Assembly: GCF_023156245.1 (NCBI RefSeq)
Contig: NZ_JAKZAH010000022.1
Span: 1-64,000 of the forward strand
Direction: 5' to 3'
DNA: 64,000 nt
Origin: Marinobacter bryozoorum
GTDB taxonomy: Bacteria; Pseudomonadota; Gammaproteobacteria; Pseudomonadales; Oleiphilaceae
Each line of letters opens with the position of its first letter. The first letter of the stretch is position 1. The notes under the pieces are model-generated. The model had not been told where the DNA came from. It did not search any database and was given only the letters and a program-made list of their open reading frames with translations. The position numbers and the translations under genes were made by a program. Shown here one piece after another: positions 16,990 to 25,603 of the stretch.

Positions 16990-17877
16990 TCAGCCTTTCT
17001 GCTGGCTGGCGATCAGGTTGCTGATCTCCTGCTGGCCCTGGGCGCTGCCCATGCCAGGCACCTGGTCGCCGGAGCGGTCGGAGATTTGCGCGAAGTGGGC
17101 TGCGATCTGATCGGCGGCATCCTCGTCGTCACCAATGTAGACACCCTTGGTCAGGGTGATATGGGCGGTCTCGAAGGAGCCGGCGCCAGCGGCCAGGATA
17201 GTGCGGCTGGGGGCGTCCTCGGAGCACAGGAACACCACGCCCGGAGACACGGTTTCCGGCTTCAGCTTTTCCAGCACTTCCGGAGGCATCAGGCCCTCGG
17301 TCATCTGGGTGGCAGCGGTGGGTGCCAGGGAGTTCACCCGGATGTTGTACTTGTGGCCTTCCAGGCTCAGGGTCTGCATCAGGCCCACCAGCGCCAGCTT
17401 GGCGGCGCCATAGTTGGACTGGCCAAAGTTGCCGAACAGTCCGGAAGACGACGTGGTCATCACAATACGGCCGTATTGCTGGTTACGCATGATTTCCCAC
17501 ACCGCCTTGGTGCAGTTCACCGACCCCATCAGGTGGACGTCCAGCACCGTTGTGAAATCGTCCAGTTCCATCTTGGCGAAGGTCTTGTCGCGCAGGATAC
17601 CGGCGTTGTTTACCAGGATATCCACCCGGCCCCACTGGTCCATGACCTTGCTGACCATGGCTTCCACCGCATCGTAATCGGACACGGAACAGGCGTGGCT
17701 GATGGCTTCGCCCCCGGCTGCCCGGATCTCTTCGGCAACCGCCTCGGCCGGCTCGGCACCGAGGTCGTTAACAACAACCTTGGCACCACGGGCCGCCAGC
17801 GCCAGCGCATGGCAACGGCCCAGCCCGCCGCCAGCACCGGTAACAATGGCAACCTGGTCGTTCAGTCGGATAGTCAT
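16990..17877 (-). CDS. Short-chain dehydrogenase (3-hydroxyacyl-CoA dehydrogenase-like)
   Basis: NAD(P)-dependent classical SDR of 295 aa. The cofactor motif TGAGGGLG is at residues 13-20, NNAG near 96, catalytic Ser in TTSSSG near 149 and YGAAK near 162-166. The N-terminal 220 residues resemble the dehydrogenase units of peroxisomal multifunctional protein 2, including VVVNDLG after the second strand, which favours an acyl-CoA substrate. AGGAGA sits 8 nt before the ATG. It could act on hydroxylated fatty-acid products of the neighbouring P450, but no shared promoter supports this. Confidence 0.88.
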   Translation of the reverse strand: MTIRLNDQVAIVTGAGGGLGRCHALALAARGAKVVVNDLGAEPAEAVAEEIRAAGGEAISHACSVSDYDAVEAMVSKVMDQWGRVDILVNNAGILRDKTFAKMELDDFTTVLDVHLMGSVNCTKAVWEIMRNQQYGRIVMTTSSSGLFGNFGQSNYGAAKLALVGLMQTLSLEGHKYNIRVNSLAPTAATQMTEGLMPPEVLEKLKPETVSPGVVFLCSEDAPSRTILAAGAGSFETAHITLTKGVYIGDDEDAADQIAAHFAQISDRSGDQVPGMGSAQGQQEISNLIASQQKG

Positions 17878-18014
17878 GGTTGGTTCTCCTGAATTGTCTG
17901 TTTATCGGATGGTCACATCGTTGAAGGTGGTCGAGTATAAATCGATCGGGGGGCGAATGTCCCTGTGATCGCATTGGTGTCAAACGGGAGAGCATGTCGT
18001 AAGATGGAGGGCCA

Positions 18015-19316
18015 TCAGAGGCTCTGTGCGAGCACAGTCGCCTGTTGTCTTACGCCGCCAAGGATGCTTTCACTGATCGTAGAGGGGAAGTCCGTTGGTA
18101 TCCTGGCCTCCACCGCCTGGACAGCCTGCTCTGCCTGCCCGATCACCTCGTGAATGAGTGACTTTGCCCGCTCCGCCGAAAAACCGACCTGTCGAGCCGT
18201 GTTGAGGAAATGCCGTGGCTGAATGCGTGCCCAATGATAATGGCGGCTCTTGCCCTTGAGTGACATAGCCATTTTGGCCCGGCTAGCTGGCAGGCTTCCC
18301 TTGGCCATCAGTGGGTAGGCAGATATGACATCGTAAAGTGGTGTCATGCGGTAGGCGGAACCGGGTTCGATGTACAGGCTGAAATTCTTGGCATGACCAT
18401 CAATGGCTGCCAACAGCCAGAACAGTATCTGAGTCTTGAAGAACCTGGTCCGGTCTTCATTGGCCTGCTGAGAACCCAGCAGTAGCTCCATGCTATCGTG
18501 GATTCCGGGGCCGCCTTCATTCTCGTACTTGAGCGCAGGTGAGATACCAAGGGCCTGGCAGAAGTCCTCCTGTGGCAGGCGCAGCAGCCATGACCTGTCC
18601 GCGGACCACCGCCGGTCAAAGCGCTCCACGATCAGCACGGTATGCTGACCGAACTGCGCCAGGTCTGCGTTGGCCACTGGTAATCCGAAGGCTGCCAGAA
18701 GCTGAAGACACAGCCACTCGTTTTCGCTGCTCTCGCGCAGGTCGATATTGCTGTGCTCCAGGTAGCCGATGGGTAGTTTGAATATATGGGTGGTCGGGGT
18801 GCTGCCGCGAGGGCGTTGCCATTGATTGTTATGCCAGAGTAACGCTGTTTTTTCCTGGGCACCGGCCAGCGAGATACGGAAATCGTGCTCTTTCTCCATG
18901 CCCAGAGGCGCACGCTGATAACTTCCCAGCAGGCGCTCGATCTCCGTTTCAGAGATCGGCTCGGACGATATGGTCGTTACGTCTGGTATCTGCTGGTTTT
19001 CAGGGTATAGCTGGATTGCACCAATACAGTCCCGGCCAACGCTGGCAAGCAGGTCGAAGGGGTGGTTGGTTGGCGTCTGGAATCTGGCCTGCATGCGGGC
19101 TCGGATAGCTTCGGAATCCGGCAGCAGGTTGTCAAAAAAATTGTATACCCGTTCGCCCCTGTAGGGCCGGGACGATAACGGTAATGAGAGCGAAATGGCA
19201 CGTGCCCCGGGCTGTGCTATCCAGTCCCGGCGATACTCGAAGGTCATGGCGCCTGATCTTTCCAGCGTCAGGTGACCGACCTCAATACCATTCATGGCAA
19301 TGGTGAGCCTCGCCAT
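18015..19316 (-). CDS. hipA: HipA-type serine/threonine kinase toxin
   Basis: A 433-aa HipA kinase, the persistence toxin that in E. coli phosphorylates glutamyl-tRNA synthetase. It has the N-terminal HipA domain (residues 1-100, with FDNLLPDSEAIR), the ATP-loop motif SLAGAQEK at 149-156, VERFDR at 230-235, the catalytic AIDGHAKNFS with Asp306 and Asn311, and the metal-binding YD at 328-329. All residues needed for activity appear present, so it is probably a working toxin. It starts 3 nt after hipB. The target in this organism cannot be told from sequence. Confidence 0.95.
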   Translation of the reverse strand: MARLTIAMNGIEVGHLTLERSGAMTFEYRRDWIAQPGARAISLSLPLSSRPYRGERVYNFFDNLLPDSEAIRARMQARFQTPTNHPFDLLASVGRDCIGAIQLYPENQQIPDVTTISSEPISETEIERLLGSYQRAPLGMEKEHDFRISLAGAQEKTALLWHNNQWQRPRGSTPTTHIFKLPIGYLEHSNIDLRESSENEWLCLQLLAAFGLPVANADLAQFGQHTVLIVERFDRRWSADRSWLLRLPQEDFCQALGISPALKYENEGGPGIHDSMELLLGSQQANEDRTRFFKTQILFWLLAAIDGHAKNFSLYIEPGSAYRMTPLYDVISAYPLMAKGSLPASRAKMAMSLKGKSRHYHWARIQPRHFLNTARQVGFSAERAKSLIHEVIGQAEQAVQAVEARIPTDFPSTISESILGGVRQQATVLAQSL

Positions 19317-19319
19317 TGC

Positions 19320-19568
19320 TTACCACTCCTCTTCCCAGCCGGTGTTTTCAGGCGGCTGATTACGTTCGGTAATACGCAACTCGAGGTTGAGGGCGGACAG
19401 CAGGCGGAACAGGGTCTCGACCCGGCTATTAGCCGGGTGATTTTCGAAGCTGGACACGGTGTTTTGTTTGATGCCCACCCGTTCGGCCACTGACTGCTGA
19501 CTGAGTTGGTGGTCAACGCGTGCATTGCGTAAGGCCTGTGCCAGCATTTCCGGTGATGTGATTCGCAT
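19320..19568 (-). CDS. hipB: HipB-type antitoxin/repressor
   Basis: An 82-aa XRE-type helix-turn-helix protein. Residues about 7-60 hold the DNA-binding fold (LSQQSVAERVGIKQNTVSSFE, with recognition helix IKQNTVSSF). The C-terminal part ends in EWEEEW-like acidic and Trp residues comparable to the HipB tail. It should neutralise HipA and repress its own operon. GGGAG sits 5 nt before the ATG and lies inside the first of four operators, so repressor binding also covers the region that encodes the ribosome site. Confidence 0.93.
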   Translation of the reverse strand: MRITSPEMLAQALRNARVDHQLSQQSVAERVGIKQNTVSSFENHPANSRVETLFRLLSALNLELRITERNQPPENTGWEEEW

Positions 19569-19571
19569 CTT

Positions 19572-19673
19572 TACTCCCTATAGCGGCTAGCCACAAAGTT
19601 ATCCGCTATAGGGGGTAAAGTAAAGTTTATCCCCTGAAGGGGGTAGAATTTAGGCTATCCCCTGCAGAGGCTA
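19572..19673. promoter_or_regulatory. Four HipB operators at exact 28-bp spacing
   Basis: Four 18-bp elements start at 19572, 19600, 19628 and 19656. Their outer pentamers are TACTC/GGCTA, TATCC/GGGTA, TATCC/GGGTA and TATCC/GGCTA, each with 8 bp between. This is the E. coli HipB operator plan (TATCC-N8-GGATA, four sites). The last three bases of the fourth site are the recD stop codon, and the first site covers the hipB ribosome site. The first two sites are also related as a 17-bp inverted repeat with one mismatch (19570-19586 and 19603-19619). Confidence 0.85.
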
Positions 19674-21914
19674 AATATACCACAACCGCTCCGCCAGACC
19701 CGAAGCCCGCACCACCCGCTGTGCCACGCTTTCCAGCAGTACTTTTTCGTCTCCTGCAATGAGGCTGAACCAGTTGCGGGCGCGGGTGATGCCGGTGTAG
19801 ACCAGCTCCCGGGTCATTACCGGGCTGAGGCGGTCCGGCAGGATCAGGCAGGTGTGGTTGAACTCCGAGCCCTGGGACTTGTGGACGGTCATGGCGTACA
19901 CGGTTTCCAGCTGTTGCAGGCGGCTGGGAGAGATCCAGCGGATGTCGTTACTGCCATCGCTGGCAGGGAAGGCGACCCGGAGGGTGTCGCAGGGCTGACC
20001 GTTTTCGTGCTGGCCCCAGGGCAGGCTGAAGGTGATGCCGATGTCGCCGTTCATCAGGCCCAGGTTGTAGTCGTTGCCGGTCACCAGCACGGGCCGGCCC
20101 GGGTACCAGCCTTCGGCCTTCGGGATGAGTCCGTGGACCATCAGTTGGCGAGCGACCAGGTCATTCAGGCCTTCCACGCCCCAGGGGCCCTGACGCAGGG
20201 CACAGAGCACCTGGAAGTCGCCGAACGCCGCCAGTACCTCGCGGGCGAGGCCGTCCCAGTCTTCCCGGGGGCTGTCCGTGCCGAGCGAGTGGCCCTGCAT
20301 GAGGGTGAGGTAGTGCTGATAGCCCACCGGCGGTGGCAGCGTATCGCCGTTCAGGGTCCGGTCGCGCCCTTCATTGCGGAAGGCGTCGGGGCTGCCGGTC
20401 AGCGCGTGCCGGCAGATCAGTGCCCGGGTATCTTCCGGGGTCGGTCCGCAGGGGAGCATGGTGACATCGTCGAAGTCTCCCCGGCGAAGTCCTGCCAGTG
20501 TTGTGCTGTCCAGTGTGTTGGTGTTGACCGCCTGGGCCAGCTGGCGGATGCCGCTGTCTTCGGTGAAACGGTAGCTCTTGCGCAGCATGGCCACCGCCTG
20601 GTCCATGGGCTGGCCGGCGCTGTTAACCAGCGCCTCTGGTACCTGGTCGCCGGTCATGGCAGCCAGCCATTCCGTCGTCTCAGCGGTGTAGTGAGCGGCC
20701 TGTGCGCGCCGGCAGAGCTCCCCCAGAACCGCACCGGCGTCTACTGACGCCAGTTGATCCTTGTCCCCCAGCAGGACGAGATGGGCGCTGGCGGGCAGGG
20801 CATCCATCACCGAGGCCATCAGGTCCACATCCACCATGGAGGCCTCGTCGATGACCAGTATATCCACCAGCAGCGGATTGTCCCGGTGATGGCGGAACTG
20901 CCGGGAGTCCGGGCGGCTGCCCAGCAGCCGGTGCAGGGTGGTTACCCGGGTGGGAATATCGGCCTGTTGCACATTGCCTGGTAACGCTGCCAGCGGCAGG
21001 CGACTGACCGCACCGCCGATGGATTCATTGAGTCGTGCGGCGGCCTTGCCGGTGGGTGCGGCGAGGCGGATACGGTATTTGCGGCCCTGACGCTGTGGGC
21101 ACGTGCCGGCGACGGACTGGAGAGCTGCCAGCAGGTTCACCACGGTGGTGGTCTTGCCCGTGCCCGGTCCGCCGGTGATGACCGCAAAGCGGTTGCGGGC
21201 AGCCAGGGCGCAGGCCAGCTTCTGGTAGTCCACTTCGGGCTGGGGCTGGAACAGTTCCCCCAGAGCCTGGCGAAGCGTCTCGCCCTGCGGTGAGGCGGGG
21301 TCGTCCAGGTCTGACGGCTGCTCCAGGCGTTGGCGGATGCTTTCGGCAATACGTTGTTCATAGCGCCAGAACCGACGCAGGTAGAGGCGGCCGCTGTCCA
21401 GTACCAGCGGCGTGGACTGGCTGCCGTCGCTGACGGCACGGGAGTTCTCCAGTACCTGGTAACAACCCTCTGGGGTAAAACGGGCCATCAGGTCCACGGG
21501 GGTGGGCAAGGGCGTCGGCTCTGGCCCGGTGCCGGCAGCCTCCTCAGGGGGCAGGGCCAGGGTGCGGGCGGGCTCTTCCAGCAGGGTGTTCAGATGGACA
21601 CACACATGGCCGCGGCCCACCTGGTGTGACGCAAGGGCCGCCAGCAGGATCAGCAAGGGTTCCGGCTGCTCCCCCTGCTCCTGGCAAAGGGTGCGAATCA
21701 GCCTGGCGAATTCCCGGTCCAGGGGGCGGATCCAGCCGGCTTCCTGCCACTGTGTCAGCAGCTCTTCCATCTGAGCGAGCCCCGAGAGGGGCGTTGCCGC
21801 ATCCACTGGTGCCGGCGACACATCAGCGGCTCGCGAAGCCTGTTGTACTTCGCTGGCAGGCGCTTCGTCCAGGTCCAGCGAGAACTGCTGGTCGTGGTTC
21901 TGTTTACGGCTCAT
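19671..21914 (-). CDS. recD: Exodeoxyribonuclease V alpha subunit RecD
   Basis: A 747-aa 5'-3' helicase subunit of RecBCD, acting on double-strand DNA ends. Walker A is ITGGPGTGKTTTV near residue 245, the DEAS box is in LVIDEASMVDVD near 355, and the C-terminal motif VHKSQGSEF, YTGITRAR is intact. It is about 140 residues longer than E. coli RecD, mostly in a low-complexity N-terminus. Its ATG overlaps the recB stop by 4 nt, giving translational coupling. It is the last gene of recC-recB-recD. Confidence 0.95.
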   Translation of the reverse strand: MSRKQNHDQQFSLDLDEAPASEVQQASRAADVSPAPVDAATPLSGLAQMEELLTQWQEAGWIRPLDREFARLIRTLCQEQGEQPEPLLILLAALASHQVGRGHVCVHLNTLLEEPARTLALPPEEAAGTGPEPTPLPTPVDLMARFTPEGCYQVLENSRAVSDGSQSTPLVLDSGRLYLRRFWRYEQRIAESIRQRLEQPSDLDDPASPQGETLRQALGELFQPQPEVDYQKLACALAARNRFAVITGGPGTGKTTTVVNLLAALQSVAGTCPQRQGRKYRIRLAAPTGKAAARLNESIGGAVSRLPLAALPGNVQQADIPTRVTTLHRLLGSRPDSRQFRHHRDNPLLVDILVIDEASMVDVDLMASVMDALPASAHLVLLGDKDQLASVDAGAVLGELCRRAQAAHYTAETTEWLAAMTGDQVPEALVNSAGQPMDQAVAMLRKSYRFTEDSGIRQLAQAVNTNTLDSTTLAGLRRGDFDDVTMLPCGPTPEDTRALICRHALTGSPDAFRNEGRDRTLNGDTLPPPVGYQHYLTLMQGHSLGTDSPREDWDGLAREVLAAFGDFQVLCALRQGPWGVEGLNDLVARQLMVHGLIPKAEGWYPGRPVLVTGNDYNLGLMNGDIGITFSLPWGQHENGQPCDTLRVAFPASDGSNDIRWISPSRLQQLETVYAMTVHKSQGSEFNHTCLILPDRLSPVMTRELVYTGITRARNWFSLIAGDEKVLLESVAQRVVRASGLAERLWYI

Positions 21915-24900
21915 GCGGCTACCTCCCGGCTGAGGTCGCCGTCGAACAGGGCGTCCAGGGTCTCGATCAGGTCTTTCGGTGGCTTGTCAGCGAAGGCTCC
22001 ACTGGCGGGGCCGTCGATACCCCGCAGAAACAGGTAGACCGCGCCGCCCATATGGGTGTCGTAGTCGTAGCCCGGCAGCCGGGCCTTGAGCAGTCGGTGC
22101 AGGGCCAGCAGGTAGAGCACATATTGCAGGTCGTAGCGCTTCTCCAGGATGGCTTCCCCCATGGCCTGGCGGGTGTAGGCCAGGTCTTCGTCACCCAGGG
22201 TGTTGGACTTGTAGTCCAGCACGTAATAGCGCCCCTGATGCTCGAATACCAGGTCAATAAAGCCCTTGATCATGCCATTGAACTGCTGCTTCTCCACCCG
22301 GGGGCGATCAGCGCCGTTCAGGGTCTGGTTGGTGACCAGGTCGTCCAGTCGGCCGGTCGGGACGTTGCGGCTCTCGAACCAGAACTCCAGCTCAGGGCGA
22401 GGATTTGTGAGTTCGGCGAGGGTGGCGGTCTGCTCGCCATCACGGTCCAGGGGGAGGGGTGTCGTCAGCACCTTCACCAGCCAGTCGGTGAGCGGCTCCA
22501 CCCAGTCACCCCAGCCCCGCACCCGGCAGCGGCGGGCAAGCTGGTCCCTTAGCCGGTCCGGGTTGGCGGCAATGGTGGCCATACCCTGGGCGGTGCACCA
22601 CTCCAGCACCTCGTGCAGGAAGGTGCCGGGCCCGGCGCCCCTGGGGAACTGGTGGGGCCCGGTGGCGGCCGGGCGATAGGTGTCTTCGCCTTCCTGCTGG
22701 CGACTTTCTTCCATCAGGTTCTGGGCCTCGGCGTCCTCTGCCTCGTCCACAAAGGCGATACCCGTGCCGGAGAGCGCGGTGTACTCGATGGAGGAGTAAC
22801 TGGCGATCCACCAGTCCTCCCGGGCCTGCCGGTGGGAGACCAGTGCCGGCCCCAGGGTTTCCGGTGCCGGTTCCTGGTATTCCAGGGCCTCGGCTGCCGG
22901 GAGTGGCATGACGGTGATGGCGGCTTGGTCCCCGGCCAGGGTCTGCAGGCAGCGGGTCAGTTCGCCGTCGGCTTCTCCCACACCGTCAAGCAGGTATCCC
23001 AGTCCGCTCTTGTGCCAGTCCGGAATGGCCGCAGCACCCACCCAGGTGGCGTGGCGGGCCCGGGTCAGGGCCACGTAAAGCTTGCGGATATCCTCTCCCA
23101 GCCGTTCCCGGTCGGCCCGGGCGACATCCTCTGGCTCCGGATCGAAGATGGTGACCAGGCGCCCCTGATCGTCGTGGTAGCGTACGAAGGCCTTTTTCTC
23201 GTTCTCGGCCCGGAAGGCAGTGCCGAAAGGCAGGAATACCAGTGGGTATTCCAGACCCTTGGACTTGTGCACGGTGATCACCTTCACCAGCCCGGCGTCG
23301 CTTTCCAGCCGCAGGGTGCGGTGTTCGTCCTCGTCATCGGCGGCCCGCAGGACCTGGGTGTAGTGGTGCACCAGGGCGTGCTCGCCATCCAGTTGCAGGC
23401 TGTCCTGCTGCAGCAGCTCGGCAATGTGCAGGATATCGGTGAGGCGCCGCTCGCCGTCGGGCCGTTGCAGCAGCCGGCCCGGCACCTCGAAATCCATCAG
23501 GAAGCGGCGCAGGGTGGGCAGTATGCCCTGGCTTTGCCACTGCTGGTGGTAGCCGATAAAGCGGTCGATTTCCCGCTCAAGGGCAATCTCGTCGGTCAGC
23601 AGCTGGTCGAGGTAGTGCCAGGGCAGGGCCAGGGTTGGCGTCGCCAGGGCCGTGCGTGCCAGGGACAGCTGTCGGGGTTCCGCAAAGGCCTTGAGCCAGC
23701 ACAGGACTTCCGCCGCTTCCGGCGAAGTGAGTACCGAGTCCCGGTCCGACAGGTACACGCTGCGGATCCGGCGTTGGCGAAGAGCGTCCCTTACCATCGC
23801 TGCTTCGGCGCGTTTGTTGACCAGGATAGCGATGTCCCCCGGCTGTACCGGCTGCAGGTCCGCCGGGTCTTCCACGCTGGCGAACCCGGCCTGGCCCTGC
23901 TGACCGGCCGTGAGCAGTTTTGCCACCTCGCTGGCGCAGGTGTCGGCCACCTGTTCGGTGGCGCGGCCCTTGGCGAGGGTGGTCGCCTCACCTTGCTTGT
24001 TTTCTTCGTCGCTCTCCAGGGTCCAGAGGGTAAGACTGGGCTGAGCCTGACCGTTAACCGTCCACTGGCGTTTGGTGCCGTTGGCCGCCACCGGCTGGAA
24101 GGGCAGTGGTGTGTTGTTGCCCTTGCCGAACAGGAAGGCACCGTCCCGGGCCTGCTGGTCGCCGTGCTGGAACACCCGGTTCACCGCCGCGACCATGGCG
24201 TCGGAGGAGCGGAAGTTGCGGCCCAGGGTCCAGGTGCGGTCCTGAACGCCCTGGCGGGCCTCCAGGTAGGTGTAGATATCCGCCCCCCGGAAGCCATAGA
24301 TCGCCTGCTTGGGGTCACCGATCATCAGCAGGCAGGTGGTCGGGTCATGGTCCGCGACCCGGTAGATACGGTCGAAGATACGGTACTGAACCGGGTCTGT
24401 GTCCTGGAATTCGTCGATCAGCGCGACCGGGAACTGGCGACGGATGGTGGCCGCCAGTTGCGGACCCCGGGGGCCGTTGAGCGCCTCATCCAGGCGGGTC
24501 AGAAGATCATCGAAGCCCATCTCGGCCCGCTGCTGTTTTTCCGCTTCCAGGCGGGTGCTGATCCAGCCGCTGGCATGGCGCAGGGTGTCCGCCCGGGCAT
24601 TGGGCAGGTTGGTGCTGAACTCCATCAGTTCGGCAATGGCGTCAAAGGCCGGGTGGTGGGGGACATCGCCTTTTACCTTGCTGGCAAGGCCCTCCGGAGT
24701 CTGGTTTTGCAACCCCGCCTTCTCCAGTCCTTCCGGCAGCAGGGTGCCGTCGCCGGCCCATTGCAGCAGGTTAGGCCAGGCCCTGAGCATGGCGTTGCGG
24801 CTGTTGCCGTTGAGGTTCTTGCCCAGACCCTTGAGCAGGTCTTCCACTTCGGTTTGCCACTGGCTCCATGGCAGGGACTTGAGGGCGTCTGCCTGCTCCT

Positions 24901-25603
24901 TCCGTTGGCGGACGGCGGCGTCGATGGCGTTATGGATGTTGCCGGAGGGCGCGGGCGGTTTTTCTGGCAGCAGGTTGCGCACGGCCTTGCGGAGGTCTGA
25001 CGGGGTCTTCCAGTGATCCAGCAGTTCCTCCATCAGCTCTGCCGGGAGCGGATAGGCGAAGGTTCGCCAGTAGTCCCGTACCACCTCATCCAGCAGTTCG
25101 CTCTGATCCGTCTCCAGGGTGATCCGGAACAGGCTGCCGCTGTCGAAGGCATGCTCGCTGAGCATGCGGTTACACCAGCCGTGGATGGTGGACACGGCGG
25201 CCTCGTCCATCCACTCCGCCGCCAGCAACAGTCGCTTGCGGCATTCAGGCCAGGTGGCCGGGTCCGGGTAATCCTGGTCCCGTAGCTGGTAGATCAGGGC
25301 GGTCTCGGCGGGCGGGTTGGGGTCATCCGGGTTGTCGGAAAACACCTCTGCCGCCTGGGTCAGCCGCGCACGGATCCGGTCCCGCAATTCCTTGGTGGCG
25401 GCCTCGGTGAAGGTGACCACCAGCAGGTTGGGGGGATCAATCCCCTTGCCCAGGGGGCTGCCCTCCGGCTGGCCATGGCCCAGCACCAGGCGCACATAGA
25501 GAATGGCAATGGTAAAGGTCTTGCCGGTGCCGGCGCTGGCCTCGATCAGGGTGCTGCCGTTCAGGGGCAGGGCAAGGGGGTTGAGGGTGTTGCTACGGGT
25601 CAT
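21911..25603 (-). CDS. recB: Exodeoxyribonuclease V beta subunit RecB
   Basis: A 1230-aa 3'-5' helicase and nuclease. The UvrD-type helicase starts with LIEASAGTGKTFTIA at residues 17-31. VALIDEFQDTDPVQYRIF near 390 is motif II and KVITVHKSKGLEYPLVFLP near 770 is motif V. The C-terminal nuclease domain keeps the catalytic D...DYK signature (DLVFEHQGRYYVLDYKSN near 1140). Both active centres look functional. It overlaps recC and recD by 4 nt each. Slightly longer than the 1180-aa E. coli protein. Confidence 0.97.
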   Translation of the reverse strand: MTRSNTLNPLALPLNGSTLIEASAGTGKTFTIAILYVRLVLGHGQPEGSPLGKGIDPPNLLVVTFTEAATKELRDRIRARLTQAAEVFSDNPDDPNPPAETALIYQLRDQDYPDPATWPECRKRLLLAAEWMDEAAVSTIHGWCNRMLSEHAFDSGSLFRITLETDQSELLDEVVRDYWRTFAYPLPAELMEELLDHWKTPSDLRKAVRNLLPEKPPAPSGNIHNAIDAAVRQRKEQADALKSLPWSQWQTEVEDLLKGLGKNLNGNSRNAMLRAWPNLLQWAGDGTLLPEGLEKAGLQNQTPEGLASKVKGDVPHHPAFDAIAELMEFSTNLPNARADTLRHASGWISTRLEAEKQQRAEMGFDDLLTRLDEALNGPRGPQLAATIRRQFPVALIDEFQDTDPVQYRIFDRIYRVADHDPTTCLLMIGDPKQAIYGFRGADIYTYLEARQGVQDRTWTLGRNFRSSDAMVAAVNRVFQHGDQQARDGAFLFGKGNNTPLPFQPVAANGTKRQWTVNGQAQPSLTLWTLESDEENKQGEATTLAKGRATEQVADTCASEVAKLLTAGQQGQAGFASVEDPADLQPVQPGDIAILVNKRAEAAMVRDALRQRRIRSVYLSDRDSVLTSPEAAEVLCWLKAFAEPRQLSLARTALATPTLALPWHYLDQLLTDEIALEREIDRFIGYHQQWQSQGILPTLRRFLMDFEVPGRLLQRPDGERRLTDILHIAELLQQDSLQLDGEHALVHHYTQVLRAADDEDEHRTLRLESDAGLVKVITVHKSKGLEYPLVFLPFGTAFRAENEKKAFVRYHDDQGRLVTIFDPEPEDVARADRERLGEDIRKLYVALTRARHATWVGAAAIPDWHKSGLGYLLDGVGEADGELTRCLQTLAGDQAAITVMPLPAAEALEYQEPAPETLGPALVSHRQAREDWWIASYSSIEYTALSGTGIAFVDEAEDAEAQNLMEESRQQEGEDTYRPAATGPHQFPRGAGPGTFLHEVLEWCTAQGMATIAANPDRLRDQLARRCRVRGWGDWVEPLTDWLVKVLTTPLPLDRDGEQTATLAELTNPRPELEFWFESRNVPTGRLDDLVTNQTLNGADRPRVEKQQFNGMIKGFIDLVFEHQGRYYVLDYKSNTLGDEDLAYTRQAMGEAILEKRYDLQYVLYLLALHRLLKARLPGYDYDTHMGGAVYLFLRGIDGPASGAFADKPPKDLIETLDALFDGDLSREVAA

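Noticed and set aside
19572..19673. Regular 28-bp repeats as a miniature CRISPR array
   Set aside because: The repeats are palindromic operator elements with only 10 bp between them and sit in front of hipB. There are no spacer-length unique segments and no cas genes.
18015..19700. hipBA as a mobile or integrated island
   Set aside because: No integrase, transposase, direct repeats or clear composition change flank it; the operators run into recD smoothly.
22613..25000. Very long open frame (795 codons) on the plus strand opposite recB
   Set aside because: It is the reverse of a strongly coding GC-rich gene with all RecB motifs; its translation is Gly/Val/Gln-rich without domains.
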